This document shows, in pieces, positions 26,280-36,317 of a stretch of 39,543 nt of DNA (the stretch's first letter is position 1; every line of letters starts with the position of its first letter). Under the pieces are notes generated by a model that saw only the letters and a program-made list of their open reading frames with translations, did not search any database and was not told the DNA's origin. Source of the DNA: Bacteroides sp. (GTDB lineage Bacteria > Bacteroidota > Bacteroidia > Bacteroidales > Bacteroidaceae); the NCBI GenBank assembly GCA_020861095.1, contig JAJBTC010000187.1:1-39543 (forward strand). The letters are read 5' to 3'. The position numbers and the translations under genes are program-made.

Positions 26280-27671
26280 ATGAAACATATATTTCCATAT
26301 AAAAGTCTTCAGATGTTTGGTTTCCTGATGGGGGTATTGCTCTGTACGCTGGGATTTACAGCATGTGACGACGACGATTCTTCAGGAAGCAAATCTCCTG
26401 TCAGGATCCATAAAGTGTATTTGCAGGATGCCTCTTCTTCTGTCCCCGACAGAGAGGTCGACTTTGCCCGTATCGGACAGATCATACGTATCGAAGGTTC
26501 CGGATTCACGGGTATGAAGAGAGTATATATCAATGGATACAATACTTATTTCAATCCGGTATATGTATCAGACGGCTCTATGCTGGTGAGTATCGGAAGA
26601 TCTACTCCGATCGCGGATGCGGAGCCGGAAGACCGTAACACCATCCGTCTGATGAAGGAAGGTTCGGAAGACACTTTTTCCATCGAGATCCGCGCGGCTG
26701 CACCCACCATTACCAACATTTCCCATACCTCGCCCAAAGCGGGTGAGAACATTATTATTTATGGTACAGGGTTGCTGGAGATTGACCGTATTGTATTCCC
26801 GGGCGATATAGAGGTGACTACTGGCATCACTTCCGATGCGGAGGGTGAGTTTTGCATCGTTACCGTGCCCGATGGTGTATCCGGACAGGGTGGTTCTATC
26901 TTCCTGGAAGGAGCCAATGGCGGAGCATACTCTCCGGCTTATTTTAACTTCCATCCGGGTGTGTTCCTGAATTTTGACGATGTAGGTGAGATCGGTTCGT
27001 GGGGTACTACGCTCTCCGAGGATGATCTGCTTTCAACTCCCGTAGGAGAGGGTACTACTTCACAGGGAAATTATATCCCTCACCGTCCGGAACGGATAGG
27101 ATCCTTTGGTGTGAACACCAACCGTTGCACGGAGGTCTGGACTTCCGGTGACGAGAACTGGAGATCCCTTTTTACTCCTTATATCCCTGCCGATACTCCG
27201 GTAGATCAGGTGGCATTCCAGTTCGATATGTATGTACCTGATATCTGGACTGCTACGGGCTATCTGAAAGTGCTGCTGGTCAATAACTACAATGGAGGTG
27301 TATGGCAAGGGGCCGTATACAATTATATCCCCTGGCTGGCAGACGGTGAGATCCTGCCTTATCAGTCGGACAGCTGGCGCACAGTAACCATTCCGTTCAG
27401 CGATTTCTATGCGTTCTCTGATCCCGAAGGTAACTATACCTTTGAAGATGTATTGCAGGTACGTGAAGAAGCTACTTATCCGAACTTTGGTTTCTATTTC
27501 GAGAATACGCACTTCACACTGGCCAACGTGACGGGTAACAGCAGCGATAGTGAGATTGAATTTGATTCTGCCGAGACTTCCATCAGTGTCTTTACTGATA
27601 ACTGGCGTGTGGTATCTCTGGAAACTCCGTCTTACAGTGATTTCCCGGAGGAAGATGAAGAGGAAGAATAA
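26280..27671 (+). CDS. Surface glycan-binding lipoprotein (IPT/TIG domains, SGBP-B type)
   Basis: A 463-residue lipoprotein: lipobox FTAC (Cys29) followed at once by DDDDSSGS, an acidic stretch of the kind that directs Bacteroidetes lipoproteins to the cell surface. Two Ig-like IPT/TIG domains follow (about 45-135, GQIIRIEGSGFTGMKRVYIN; about 136-225, TITNISHTSPKAGENIIIYG). The C-terminal beta-sandwich (about 226-450, VFLNFDDVGEIGSWGTTL; VAFQFDMYVPDIW) is the probable xylan-binding part, as in surface glycan-binding proteins encoded just after susD. It has no enzyme motifs. The C-terminus ends in an acidic tail (PEEDEEEE). Binding target is inferred from context. Confidence 0.85.
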   Translation: MKHIFPYKSLQMFGFLMGVLLCTLGFTACDDDDSSGSKSPVRIHKVYLQDASSSVPDREVDFARIGQIIRIEGSGFTGMKRVYINGYNTYFNPVYVSDGSMLVSIGRSTPIADAEPEDRNTIRLMKEGSEDTFSIEIRAAAPTITNISHTSPKAGENIIIYGTGLLEIDRIVFPGDIEVTTGITSDAEGEFCIVTVPDGVSGQGGSIFLEGANGGAYSPAYFNFHPGVFLNFDDVGEIGSWGTTLSEDDLLSTPVGEGTTSQGNYIPHRPERIGSFGVNTNRCTEVWTSGDENWRSLFTPYIPADTPVDQVAFQFDMYVPDIWTATGYLKVLLVNNYNGGVWQGAVYNYIPWLADGEILPYQSDSWRTVTIPFSDFYAFSDPEGNYTFEDVLQVREEATYPNFGFYFENTHFTLANVTGNSSDSEIEFDSAETSISVFTDNWRVVSLETPSYSDFPEEDEEEE

Positions 27672-27678
27672 CTTTATA

Positions 27679-29946
27679 ATGCATACGTATATGAAAAGAT
27701 ATATCAAATTATTACCTGTGGTGGCAGTTGCGGCTATGTCCCTGTATGCCTGTTACGACGAAAAGATGGATTGGTACAGAGATCCTTTCTGGGGAGAAAT
27801 AGACCCATCGGAAATTCCTCTGCAACTGGCAGAGAAGATATCCCGCTACGATGTATTGAACGCGTATAGTACCTATACATTAGGGGTCGGTATCTCCTTA
27901 GACCTCTATATGAATGACGATACGTATCAGGCATTGGTAGATGAGAACTTTGATGAGATCACTCTGGGCTATGAAATGAAACACGCCGCTATGGTGAAGT
28001 CAGGTGGTGTAATAGACTTCACCTCTGTAGACAAATTCATGGACAGGCTTCTGGCAGCAGGTCTGACAGTCTATGGACATACCCTTGTATGGCATCAGAA
28101 TCAGAATGCTACTTATCTGAATGGGCTGATCAGCCCTACGGTGATCCCGGGGGCTCCGGGTGAGAACCTGCTGAGCAACGGTGGATTTGAAGATGATATG
28201 ACTGGGTGGAAAACAAATGGTTCAGGTATCCAGAGTGCTACTATTATCACTGACAATGTCCTGGTCGGAGATCACGCTTTGGAAGTGAAAATCTCGGAAT
28301 CATCTTCTGCTGTCTACTCTGCTCAGATACAGAGTGAAGAGTTCCCAATGATAGTAGGGAATCGCTATCAGATCTCTTTCTACATCAAATCAGATGCTCC
28401 GGGTGCGGCACGGATCTCACTTATGGCAGATAAGATGTTTGAGAATCAATATCCGCATAATAATGCTGCTGATGGTGATCAGAGTACTGTCTCTACCTCT
28501 TCTACATGGAAACAGATTGTATATGACGGAGACAATAGCAATACCGGATTTGTAGCCCAGAGTGCTACCGGACAATTCCAGTTTGACCTGGGTCTGGTTC
28601 CGGGTGTAACCTACTACATAGACCATGTATATGTTGTAGATCTGGATGCGGAAGGAGAGACCAATTATGTCTCAAACGGAAGTTTTGAGACCGGCGATCT
28701 GGGAGACTGGGTTGCACAAAACTCTGGTGCCGGGATCGAAGTAACGAATGAGCAAAGTACTGCAGGTAGCTATTCTGTAAAAATGACAGCAGGAGCAAAT
28801 AGCGAAGATCCCTGGGATCTGCAGCTTCAAAGTCCTGATATCTATGTGACAACAGGTAAAGACTATACACTCTCTTTCTATATCAGATCGGAAGGGGCCG
28901 GACAGGGACGTATTTCATTTCCCGGACTGGCCAGTGAATACCCCTGGATGAACTGGCAGGGAACAGGTGCTTCCGAAGCATTTACTACTTCTTCCACGTG
29001 GCAACAGATCTCTGTAGACCTGGATGATCTGGAGTATGCTGAAAATCAGTTCAGTTTCAAGTTAAGTTTTGATATGGGATATGTAGCGGGTATGACCTAT
29101 TATGTAGATGATGTATCCCTGGTTGAAAAAGTATCCGCAGCAGGTGCTTCTTTCCTAGCGAGGACGTCAGGCCCGATCATCATAGAAAAGTCCGACGAAG
29201 AAAAAGCGGAAATAATCGGTGAGGCTCTGGAAAACTGGATCTCGGAGATGGTGACTCATTACAAAGCTGACGTACATGCCTGGGACGTGGTGAATGAACC
29301 GATGGACGATGGAAGCCCGTACAATCTGAAGACCGGTATAGGGAAAGATCTGGATTCCGACGAATTTTACTGGCAGGATTATCTGGGCAAAGACTATGCG
29401 GTGACTGCCTTCAATCTGGCCCGTCAGTATGGCAATCCAGGTGACATCCTCTTTATCAACGACTACAACCTGGAGTACAACCTCAACAAGTGTGACGGCA
29501 TCATCGAGTATGTGAAGTATATCGAAAGCAAAGGGGCGCAGGTAGACGGTATCGGTACGCAGATGCACATCTCTATCGATACGGATAAAGACAACATCGC
29601 TCAGATGTTCAGCAAACTGGCTGCCAGTGGCAAGCTGATCAAGATCTCCGAACTGGATGTACAGGTAGGTACCGCCTCTCCGACTGCCGATCAGCTGGCA
29701 GAACAAGCCGACATGTATCAGTACGTGGTAGATATGTATCACCAGTATATTCCGGAAGCACAGCGTTACGGTATCACCGTATGGGGTATTTCTGACCATG
29801 CGAAAGAGCATGAATACTGGTTGCCGGATGACGCTCCGAACTTATGGGACAGCAACTTCGTCCGCAAGCATGCTTACAAAGGATTTGCCGACGGACTGGC
29901 GGGTCGCGACGTAAGTGAAGACTTTACAGGGGAACTGGAATACTAA
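27679..29946 (+). CDS. GH10 endo-xylanase with two CBM4-like modules inserted in the catalytic domain
   Basis: A 755-residue surface lipoprotein (Cys25 in SLYAC, then YDEKMD, a surface-export-type acidic tail). The first part of the GH10 barrel (about 45-145: LGVGISLDLYMNDDTYQALV, YGHTLVWHQNQNATYL) is interrupted by two tandem CBM_4_9-like beta-sandwiches (about 160-325, NLLSNGGFEDDMTGWKTNG; about 330-490, YVSNGSFETGDLGDWVAQN). The barrel then resumes with the acid/base Glu540 (HAWDVVNEPMDDG) and nucleophile Glu658 (IKISELDVQVG). This split architecture is known from Bacteroides and Prevotella surface xylanases. It would make the first cuts in xylan. The start at 27679 is 7 bp after the previous stop; an in-frame ATG at 27691 is an alternative. 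An inverted repeat follows the stop. Confidence 0.92.
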   Translation: MHTYMKRYIKLLPVVAVAAMSLYACYDEKMDWYRDPFWGEIDPSEIPLQLAEKISRYDVLNAYSTYTLGVGISLDLYMNDDTYQALVDENFDEITLGYEMKHAAMVKSGGVIDFTSVDKFMDRLLAAGLTVYGHTLVWHQNQNATYLNGLISPTVIPGAPGENLLSNGGFEDDMTGWKTNGSGIQSATIITDNVLVGDHALEVKISESSSAVYSAQIQSEEFPMIVGNRYQISFYIKSDAPGAARISLMADKMFENQYPHNNAADGDQSTVSTSSTWKQIVYDGDNSNTGFVAQSATGQFQFDLGLVPGVTYYIDHVYVVDLDAEGETNYVSNGSFETGDLGDWVAQNSGAGIEVTNEQSTAGSYSVKMTAGANSEDPWDLQLQSPDIYVTTGKDYTLSFYIRSEGAGQGRISFPGLASEYPWMNWQGTGASEAFTTSSTWQQISVDLDDLEYAENQFSFKLSFDMGYVAGMTYYVDDVSLVEKVSAAGASFLARTSGPIIIEKSDEEKAEIIGEALENWISEMVTHYKADVHAWDVVNEPMDDGSPYNLKTGIGKDLDSDEFYWQDYLGKDYAVTAFNLARQYGNPGDILFINDYNLEYNLNKCDGIIEYVKYIESKGAQVDGIGTQMHISIDTDKDNIAQMFSKLAASGKLIKISELDVQVGTASPTADQLAEQADMYQYVVDMYHQYIPEAQRYGITVWGISDHAKEHEYWLPDDAPNLWDSNFVRKHAYKGFADGLAGRDVSEDFTGELEY

Positions 29947-29950
29947 AAAG

Positions 29951-30076
29951 ATTTACGATTGGACGATTTACTATTTACGATTGATATTAGTTTGTAGAAT
30001 TAGTATGTAATTTAAATAGGATCCTATTGCTACCAAGTGATTTAAATCGTAAATAGTAAATCGTCCAATCGTAAAT
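29951..30076. repeat. Perfect 32-bp inverted repeat after the first GH10 gene
   Basis: 29951-29982 (starting ATTTACGATTGGACGATTTA) is an exact reverse complement of 30045-30076, with a 62-base loop that itself contains the palindrome AATAGGATCCTATT. It begins 5 bp after the xylanase stop codon and fills most of the 165-bp gap before the next gene. In RNA it would be a very stable stem able to act as a partial terminator or an RNase barrier within the operon. Related sequence follows the other GH10 gene. Confidence 0.95.
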
Positions 30077-30111
30077 ATCTTGTCTTATCTGAAACAAAAC
30101 TTATAAGTAAC

Positions 30112-31731
30112 ATGCGGGCTTTATCTACTTTCGTTTTTCTTTTCGTTCTGTTTTCCGGGTATCCGGTATCCGCGCAGCAGATCCCTCACTTAGTAAAGAA
30201 AGGAACCGCTACTCAACTGGTGGTTCAGGATCAGCCTTTTCTGATGCTGGGAGGTGAACTGGGCAATTCCACTGCCGCTTCTCCGGAAGCTCTCGACCAG
30301 ATTTTTCCCCGGCTGAAACAAGTCGGGCTGAATACCGTATTGCTGCCGGCCTATTGGGAACTGATCGAACCGGAAGAAGGAAGGTTTGACTTTACACTGG
30401 TAGATGAAGCCATTCGGAAAGCCCGTGAACATGAACTGAAATTAGTTTTCCTGTGGTTTGGTGTCTGGAAAAACAGCATGTCCTGTTATGCTCCGTTGTG
30501 GGCCAAAGAAGACACCCGAAGATTCCCACGTGCTCAGACACAGGAAGGCAAGTCGCTGGAGATCCTGAGTGCCTTTTCAGAGAATGTCCTGCAGGCCGAC
30601 ATCCGTGCTTTTTCTCAGTTTATGAGGCATCTCTCAGAAATAGATAAAGAGGACCATACCGTGATCCTGGTACAGGTAGAAAATGAGATCGGTATGTTAG
30701 TAGATGCCAGAGATCACAGCCAGGAGGCAAACACACGTTTCTATGCAGAAGTTCCCGCTAAGCTGACCGACTATCTGAAGAAAAACAAAAACTCCCTGCA
30801 TCCGGTAGTGAAACAACGATGGGAAGCAAACGGTAGTCGTACCCAGGGAACCTGGACCGAGCTCTTTGGGGAAGGTCCGGAGACAGACGAGATCTTCATG
30901 GCATGGAGCTACGGCGTATTTATTGAGAAACTGGCGCGGGCCGGTAAGCAGGCATACAACCTGCCTATGTATCTGAATGCCGCGCTCAACAGCCGGGGCA
31001 GAAAACCGGGAGCCTATCCTTCGGCCGGCCCATTGGCACATCTGATCGATATCTGGCGTGCTTCCGCACCTGCCATTGATTTCCTTTCCCCGGACATCTA
31101 TGATCCCGGCTTTGCGGAATGGTGTGCCCAATATCACATATCCGGCAATCCGCTTTTCATTCCGGAGATCCGTCTCGAAGACGGGAATGCCGCGCGTGTC
31201 TTCTATGCTTTTGGTCAGCATGATGCTTTGGGATTCAGTCCGTTCTCTGTGGAAGATATTGCTGTCCCGGAGGAATATCCATTGACACAAAGTTACACCG
31301 TTTTGCACCAGTTGCTTCCCTTGCTGGCGGAAAAACAGGGAAAAGGAGAGACCCACGGTCTCTGGTTCGATGGAGAGAAGACAGAACAGATATTCACCCG
31401 CAACGGATACGCTTTCATCTGTCGCCACGATTATACCCTGGGGTGGGACCCTCCGGCCAAAGACGGAAGTCCCTGGCCGGAGAGCGGAGCCATCATCATT
31501 GAATTGTCCCCGACCGAATATCTGGTTGCCGGTACCGGGGTGGTGCTTACTTTCGAAAAGGCAGACGGGAAGAAGACGGCCGGCATCGGATACATCGATC
31601 AGGTCGTATTCCGGGAGGGACAGATGATCCCTGTCAAGCGGCTCAACGGAGACCAGAACCACCAGGGACGCCACCTGCGTATACCCGTAGGGCAGTGGGA
31701 CATACAATATATCAGATTATATGATTATTAA
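30112..31731 (+). CDS. GH35-like beta-galactosidase (DUF5597 type)
   Basis: A 539-residue secreted enzyme with a cleavable signal peptide (ends VSA-QQ). The N-terminal TIM barrel begins [20 protein letters not shown] and carries [20 protein letters not shown], typical of GH35/GH42-like proteins. The acid/base motif is VQVENEIG (Glu192 as likely catalytic acid). The C-terminal part (about 400-539, [20 protein letters not shown]) fits the DUF5597 domain often fused to such barrels. Known relatives act on terminal beta-galactosyl groups, for example on hemicellulose side chains. In this operon it would trim a galactose or similar cap from xylan oligosaccharides; this specificity is inference. 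Confidence 0.82.
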   Translation: MRALSTFVFLFVLFSGYPVSAQQIPHLVKKGTATQLVVQDQPFLMLGGELGNSTAASPEALDQIFPRLKQVGLNTVLLPAYWELIEPEEGRFDFTLVDEAIRKAREHELKLVFLWFGVWKNSMSCYAPLWAKEDTRRFPRAQTQEGKSLEILSAFSENVLQADIRAFSQFMRHLSEIDKEDHTVILVQVENEIGMLVDARDHSQEANTRFYAEVPAKLTDYLKKNKNSLHPVVKQRWEANGSRTQGTWTELFGEGPETDEIFMAWSYGVFIEKLARAGKQAYNLPMYLNAALNSRGRKPGAYPSAGPLAHLIDIWRASAPAIDFLSPDIYDPGFAEWCAQYHISGNPLFIPEIRLEDGNAARVFYAFGQHDALGFSPFSVEDIAVPEEYPLTQSYTVLHQLLPLLAEKQGKGETHGLWFDGEKTEQIFTRNGYAFICRHDYTLGWDPPAKDGSPWPESGAIIIELSPTEYLVAGTGVVLTFEKADGKKTAGIGYIDQVVFREGQMIPVKRLNGDQNHQGRHLRIPVGQWDIQYIRLYDY

Positions 31732-31823
31732 ACACAGAACCTTGTATTGTTTATGATAAGAAAGTGCCCCTTCCCGGATGAATAGCCCTTCGGAAGGGAG
31801 GGGGACCTTCTGAAAACAAACGT

Positions 31824-34337
31824 ATGAATATATCCGGATACATATCACTTATCGCATGTCTGATCCTTGCTTCCCTGACGCAGGCTCAGACCAGAGACTC
31901 CTTTGTGCTGACAGAGCCTGCGGAAGATGCTTTCTCACTGACACACGCGGGTATCACGGTGCCCGTGCTGATCGATGAAAACGACCATCCCGGAGTACAC
32001 CGCGCGTATCGCAACCTGCTGGACGATATCAGGCGGGTGACGGGAGCAGATCCGATAAAGTTTTCAGAACAATCGGCTCAGGCCAGTGGAGTGGTCTGTA
32101 TCGGTACGGTCGGGAAAAGCAGGGAGATCGACCGGTTAGTTGCCGAAGGGAAGATCAACGGCAATGAACTGAAAGGGAAATACGAAAAATACATCATTCA
32201 GACGATAACCGAACCCTGGCCTGGTGTGGAAGAGGCTCTGGTGATTGCCGGAAGCGACAAGCGGGGCACGATCTATGGGATCTATGAATTGTCTGATCAG
32301 ATCGGGGTTTCACCCTGGTACTACTGGGCAGATGTGCCCGACCGCAAGAGCAAATACCTGTATGTCATACGTGGAAAGTATACCGAAGGGGAGCCGGCTG
32401 TGCGTTACCGGGGCATCTTTCTCAACGACGAATGGCCTTCGCTGGGCAGCTGGGTAACCGTTACTTTCGGAGGATTCAACAGCCACTTCTACGAGAAAGT
32501 CTTTGAATGGCTGCTGCGTCTGAAGGGCAACTATCTCTGGCCGGCTATGTGGAACGGTGCTTTTTACGACGATGATCCCCTCAACGGGCCATTGGCCGAT
32601 GAGATGGGGATCGTGATCGGTACTTCTCACCACGAACCGATGGGACGCGCGCACAAAGAGTGGGGACGCTACGGAAGCGGTGCGTGGGACTATACAACCA
32701 ACCGTCCGGTACTGGACGAGTTCTGGAAGGGTGGCGTACAGCGTCTCAGGGACTGGGAATCGGTAGTGACCATCGGTATGCGTGGCGATGGCGACGAAGC
32801 CATGAGCGAAGATACCAATCTCTCTTTATTAGAAAAGATAGTCAGGGAGCAGCGGAAGATCATTCAGCAGGCGACCGGAAAAAAAGCTGCGGAGACTCCC
32901 CAGCTCTGGGCACTCTACAAAGAGGTGCAGGAGTATTATGACAAAGGGATGCGTGTGCCTGACGACGTGACGCTGCTGCTTTGCGACGACAACTGGGGCA
33001 ATGTCCGTAAACTGCCCGAACTCACCGCCCGTCCCCGCCAGGGAGGATACGGTATGTACTACCATTTCGACTACGTAGGTGGCCCGCGGAACTACAAATG
33101 GATCAATGTGTCGCAGGTGCCGCGTATCTGGGAACAGATGAACCTGACCTACAGATACGGGGTAGACCGGCTCTGGGTAGTGAATGTCGGAGACCTCAAG
33201 CCCATGGAATATCCCATCCAGTTTTTTCTGGATATGGCCTGGGACCCCGATCGTTTCCGGGCGGATAACCTGCTACAGCATACGGAAGCGTTTTGCAAAC
33301 GACAGTTCGGAGCAGCGTATGGGGCAGAAGCCGCCCGCCTGATCCACCTGTACACCAAATACAACCGCCGGGTTACGCCGGAGTTGCTCGGCCCACAGAC
33401 CTACAGCCTGCATCATTACGACGAGTTCCGCCGGGTGACGGAGGAATACCGGGAGTTGCAGCTCGACGCGCTGCGGCTCTACTACCTGATCCCCGACACC
33501 CATAAAGATGCTTACGACCAGTTGGTGCTGTTTCCCGTTCAGGCCTGTGGCAACCTGTACGAACTCTACTATGCGGTGGCCATGAACCACGATCTGGCAG
33601 CGAAAGGAGATACGGAAGCCAATACCTGGGCCGATCGTGCCCGGAGACACTACGAGCGGGATTCGTTGCTCACGCTTCATTACCACCGCGACATATCCGG
33701 AGGAAAATGGAGGCACATGATGGATCAGACCCACATCGGATATACCGGTTGGCAACAGCCGGAGACCAACATCATGCCCCAGGTGCATTACCTTCCCGGA
33801 AACCATACGGCTGCTCTGCCACCTGTATTCTTAGAAGCAGATGGATACGTCTCTATAGAAGCTCCTCACTACACCCGGATGAACAACGGACAGAAGAGCT
33901 CCTGGCTATGGATCCCGGATCTGGGAAAGACCGTAGGAGCCATGACCACCACCCCGGTGACGGTGCATCCGGACACAGATACGTATCTCGACTATGAGAT
34001 CGAATTCACCTCTTCCGGTGAGGTCACCGTAGAGATCTTAGTGTCGCCCACGCTGAATTTCAACGCCAACCGTGGCTTGCGGTATGCCGTTTCCTTCGAC
34101 GGTGCCCCGGAACAGATCGTCACCATCAACGGAGCGTACGATGTCCGGCAGATGGAAGAGTGGCAGGCACAGAGCATCAACCGTACCGCTACCCGGCATA
34201 CACTGGACCGGCCGGGAAGGCATACCCTTCGTTTCCGTGCGTTGGAGCCGGGAGTGGTGTTGCAGAAAATATTGATAGATACGGGTGGTCTACAACCCTC
34301 TTATCTGGGAGCACCCGAAAGTAAGATCATTCATTAA
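31824..34337 (+). CDS. GH115 xylan alpha-glucuronidase
   Basis: An 837-residue secreted enzyme (signal peptide ending LTQA-QT). GH115 removes (4-O-methyl)glucuronic acid from internal and terminal positions of glucuronoxylan. Recognisable blocks are IYGIYELSDQIGVSPWYYWA, YRGIFLNDEWPSLGSWV, LKGNYLWPAMWNGAFYDDDP, GTSHHEPMGRAHKEWGRYG, VTIGMRGDGDEAMS, LLLCDDNWGNVRKLP and VVNVGDLKPMEYPIQFFLDM. The C-terminal part (about 650-830) is the usual beta-sandwich region. Full length for the family. It is preceded by a 92-bp gap containing a GC-rich imperfect hairpin (about 31764-31810) and is 15 bp before the esterase gene, suggesting tight coupling between deacetylation and glucuronic acid removal. Confidence 0.93.
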   Translation: MNISGYISLIACLILASLTQAQTRDSFVLTEPAEDAFSLTHAGITVPVLIDENDHPGVHRAYRNLLDDIRRVTGADPIKFSEQSAQASGVVCIGTVGKSREIDRLVAEGKINGNELKGKYEKYIIQTITEPWPGVEEALVIAGSDKRGTIYGIYELSDQIGVSPWYYWADVPDRKSKYLYVIRGKYTEGEPAVRYRGIFLNDEWPSLGSWVTVTFGGFNSHFYEKVFEWLLRLKGNYLWPAMWNGAFYDDDPLNGPLADEMGIVIGTSHHEPMGRAHKEWGRYGSGAWDYTTNRPVLDEFWKGGVQRLRDWESVVTIGMRGDGDEAMSEDTNLSLLEKIVREQRKIIQQATGKKAAETPQLWALYKEVQEYYDKGMRVPDDVTLLLCDDNWGNVRKLPELTARPRQGGYGMYYHFDYVGGPRNYKWINVSQVPRIWEQMNLTYRYGVDRLWVVNVGDLKPMEYPIQFFLDMAWDPDRFRADNLLQHTEAFCKRQFGAAYGAEAARLIHLYTKYNRRVTPELLGPQTYSLHHYDEFRRVTEEYRELQLDALRLYYLIPDTHKDAYDQLVLFPVQACGNLYELYYAVAMNHDLAAKGDTEANTWADRARRHYERDSLLTLHYHRDISGGKWRHMMDQTHIGYTGWQQPETNIMPQVHYLPGNHTAALPPVFLEADGYVSIEAPHYTRMNNGQKSSWLWIPDLGKTVGAMTTTPVTVHPDTDTYLDYEIEFTSSGEVTVEILVSPTLNFNANRGLRYAVSFDGAPEQIVTINGAYDVRQMEEWQAQSINRTATRHTLDRPGRHTLRFRALEPGVVLQKILIDTGGLQPSYLGAPESKIIH

Positions 34338-34352
34338 AGACACTTCAGGACG

Positions 34353-36293
34353 ATGAAACACATAGGTACACATGTTTTTTATAAGGTCAGATTCGTTGGT
34401 TTGCTCTTTTGCCTCGCTGCTATGTGCGAGGCAAAGGTTACCCTTCCTTCCCTGATTTCCGACGGGATGGTGTTGCAACGGGGCCAGGAACTGACGATCT
34501 GGGGAGAGGCCGATCCGGGAGAAGAGGTAAAGGTCACTTTCCGGAAAAAGAACTATCCGACCCGCGCCGATGCAGACGGTCGGTGGGAAGTGGTACTGCC
34601 TGCGCAACAGGCCGGAGGGCCATATACACTGCGTATCAATGAGATTGAATTGATGAATATACTGATCGGCGATGTATTCCTCTGTTCGGGACAGTCCAAT
34701 ATGGAACTTCCCGTCTCCCGGGTGATGGACAGGTTCCGGGAAGAGGTGGAGAACGACAGCGATGTACCCACGGTACGTTATTTCCATGTCCCTATGCAAT
34801 TCGGTTTCGACGCGCCTCAGCAGCAGATCGGTGCCGCTTCCTGGCGCGCGCTGATCCCGGAGCATGTCTCCTCTTTCTCGGCGCTGTGCTATTTCCTGGG
34901 GAAAGAACTCTGGCGTGCTTCGGGAGTACCGGTGGGGATCATCAACTCCAGTATCGGAGGTTCTCCGGCAGAAGCGTGGATCAGTGAAGAAGGACTGCGA
35001 CCTTTTCCCATCTACCTGCGTGAGCGGGATATGGTGCGCGACGAAGCCTATGTACAGGCCATACGCGCGCAGGAAAATATCTCTTCCCGCCTGTGGAATG
35101 GGTTGCTGCATACGCACGATCCGGGGCTGAACGGGCAGGAGCCCTGGTATCATCCCGCTTTCGACGATTGCGACTGGCAGCAGGTGAATGTCTTTTCCGG
35201 CAATTGGGCTACCGACGGAGTCACTCCACGCAACGGCAGTCACTGGTTCCGGCAGACGGTGGACATCCCGGACACGCGCTCCGGACAGGAGGCTGTTCTG
35301 CGCTTAGGCTGTCTGGTAGATGCCGACTCTGTCTTTGTCAACGGCACGTTTGTCGGCAGTACCGGATATCAGTATCCTCCCCGTATCTACCCTATACCTG
35401 CCGGACTTCTCAGATCCGGCAGCAATCAGGTCACTGTGCGCCTGATCAGCTACGGCGGACAGCCCTCTTTCGTGGCAGACAAACCCTATCAGATCATATG
35501 GGACGGAGAGGAGATACCCCTCTCTCCCGTATGGAGATACCACCGGGGAGCGGAGATGCCCGCGGCGGACGTACAGACCTTTTTCCGTTACCAACCTACC
35601 GGATTGTACAACGGCATGATCGCTCCCCTGCATCGCTACCGCATAGCCGGGGCCGTATGGTATCAGGGAGAGTCCAACTCCGGTCGTTATATGGACTACG
35701 ACAGGTTGCTTTCCGCACTGATCGCCGATTGGCGCGTTCTATGGCAGCAACCGGAACTCCCTTTCTTTGTGATCCAACTGCCCAACTTCCAGCCCGCTCA
35801 GCCTGTTCCTTCGGAGAGTCAGTGGGCGGAGATGCGTGCCCGGCAGGAAAAGGTTGCCCGGGAGACTCCGCATACGGCGTTGGTGGTGACCTACGATACC
35901 GGAGAGTGGAACGACATCCATCCCTTAGATAAGAAAACGATTGCCCGGAGGCTTTCCCTGCAGATCCGGAAGCGGGTACAGGGAGCAACGGACATAGTTG
36001 CCGAAGGTCCGGTCTATGCTTCGCGGGAGATCCGCGGGAGAGAGGTACTGCTCACTTTCCGGCAGGAAGGAGGCGAACTGCAACCGGACGCAGACCTGAA
36101 AGGATTTGCCGTAGCAGGTGCGGACGGCAGGTATCATTGGGCCAGGGCCCGTACCGACGGAGACCGGGTAGTGGTATGGTCCGAAGAGGTCCCTGCCCCT
36201 GTGAAGGTGCGGTATGCCTGGGCCGACAATCCGGAGGGTGCCAGCCTGAGAAACCGCCAGGGACTTCCGGCAGCACCTTTTCAAACAGATTAG
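34353..36293 (+). CDS. SGNH-type carbohydrate acetylesterase (sialate O-acetylesterase-like, possibly CE20)
   Basis: A 646-residue secreted enzyme with a signal peptide (ends MCEA-KV). The SGNH catalytic domain has the nucleophile in FLCSGQSNMELP (Ser115), further blocks GGSPAEAWISEE and AVWYQGESNSGRYMDYDR, and the Asp521-x-His523 pair in EWNDIHPLDKK. About residues 255-385 form an inserted beta-sandwich (PAFDDCDWQQVNVFSGNW, WFRQTVDIPDTRSGQEAVLR, VNGTFVGSTGYQY) like the sugar-binding domain of GH2 enzymes. An SGNH domain split by a jelly-roll module is described for CE20 acetyl-xylan/xyloglucan esterases. It most likely removes acetyl groups from xylan oligosaccharides. The broad database name sialate O-acetylesterase fits the fold but not this context. 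Confidence 0.88.
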   Translation: MKHIGTHVFYKVRFVGLLFCLAAMCEAKVTLPSLISDGMVLQRGQELTIWGEADPGEEVKVTFRKKNYPTRADADGRWEVVLPAQQAGGPYTLRINEIELMNILIGDVFLCSGQSNMELPVSRVMDRFREEVENDSDVPTVRYFHVPMQFGFDAPQQQIGAASWRALIPEHVSSFSALCYFLGKELWRASGVPVGIINSSIGGSPAEAWISEEGLRPFPIYLRERDMVRDEAYVQAIRAQENISSRLWNGLLHTHDPGLNGQEPWYHPAFDDCDWQQVNVFSGNWATDGVTPRNGSHWFRQTVDIPDTRSGQEAVLRLGCLVDADSVFVNGTFVGSTGYQYPPRIYPIPAGLLRSGSNQVTVRLISYGGQPSFVADKPYQIIWDGEEIPLSPVWRYHRGAEMPAADVQTFFRYQPTGLYNGMIAPLHRYRIAGAVWYQGESNSGRYMDYDRLLSALIADWRVLWQQPELPFFVIQLPNFQPAQPVPSESQWAEMRARQEKVARETPHTALVVTYDTGEWNDIHPLDKKTIARRLSLQIRKRVQGATDIVAEGPVYASREIRGREVLLTFRQEGGELQPDADLKGFAVAGADGRYHWARARTDGDRVVVWSEEVPAPVKVRYAWADNPEGASLRNRQGLPAAPFQTD

Positions 36294-36317
36294 TAAACAT
36301 TAAACAGATAAATTGCA

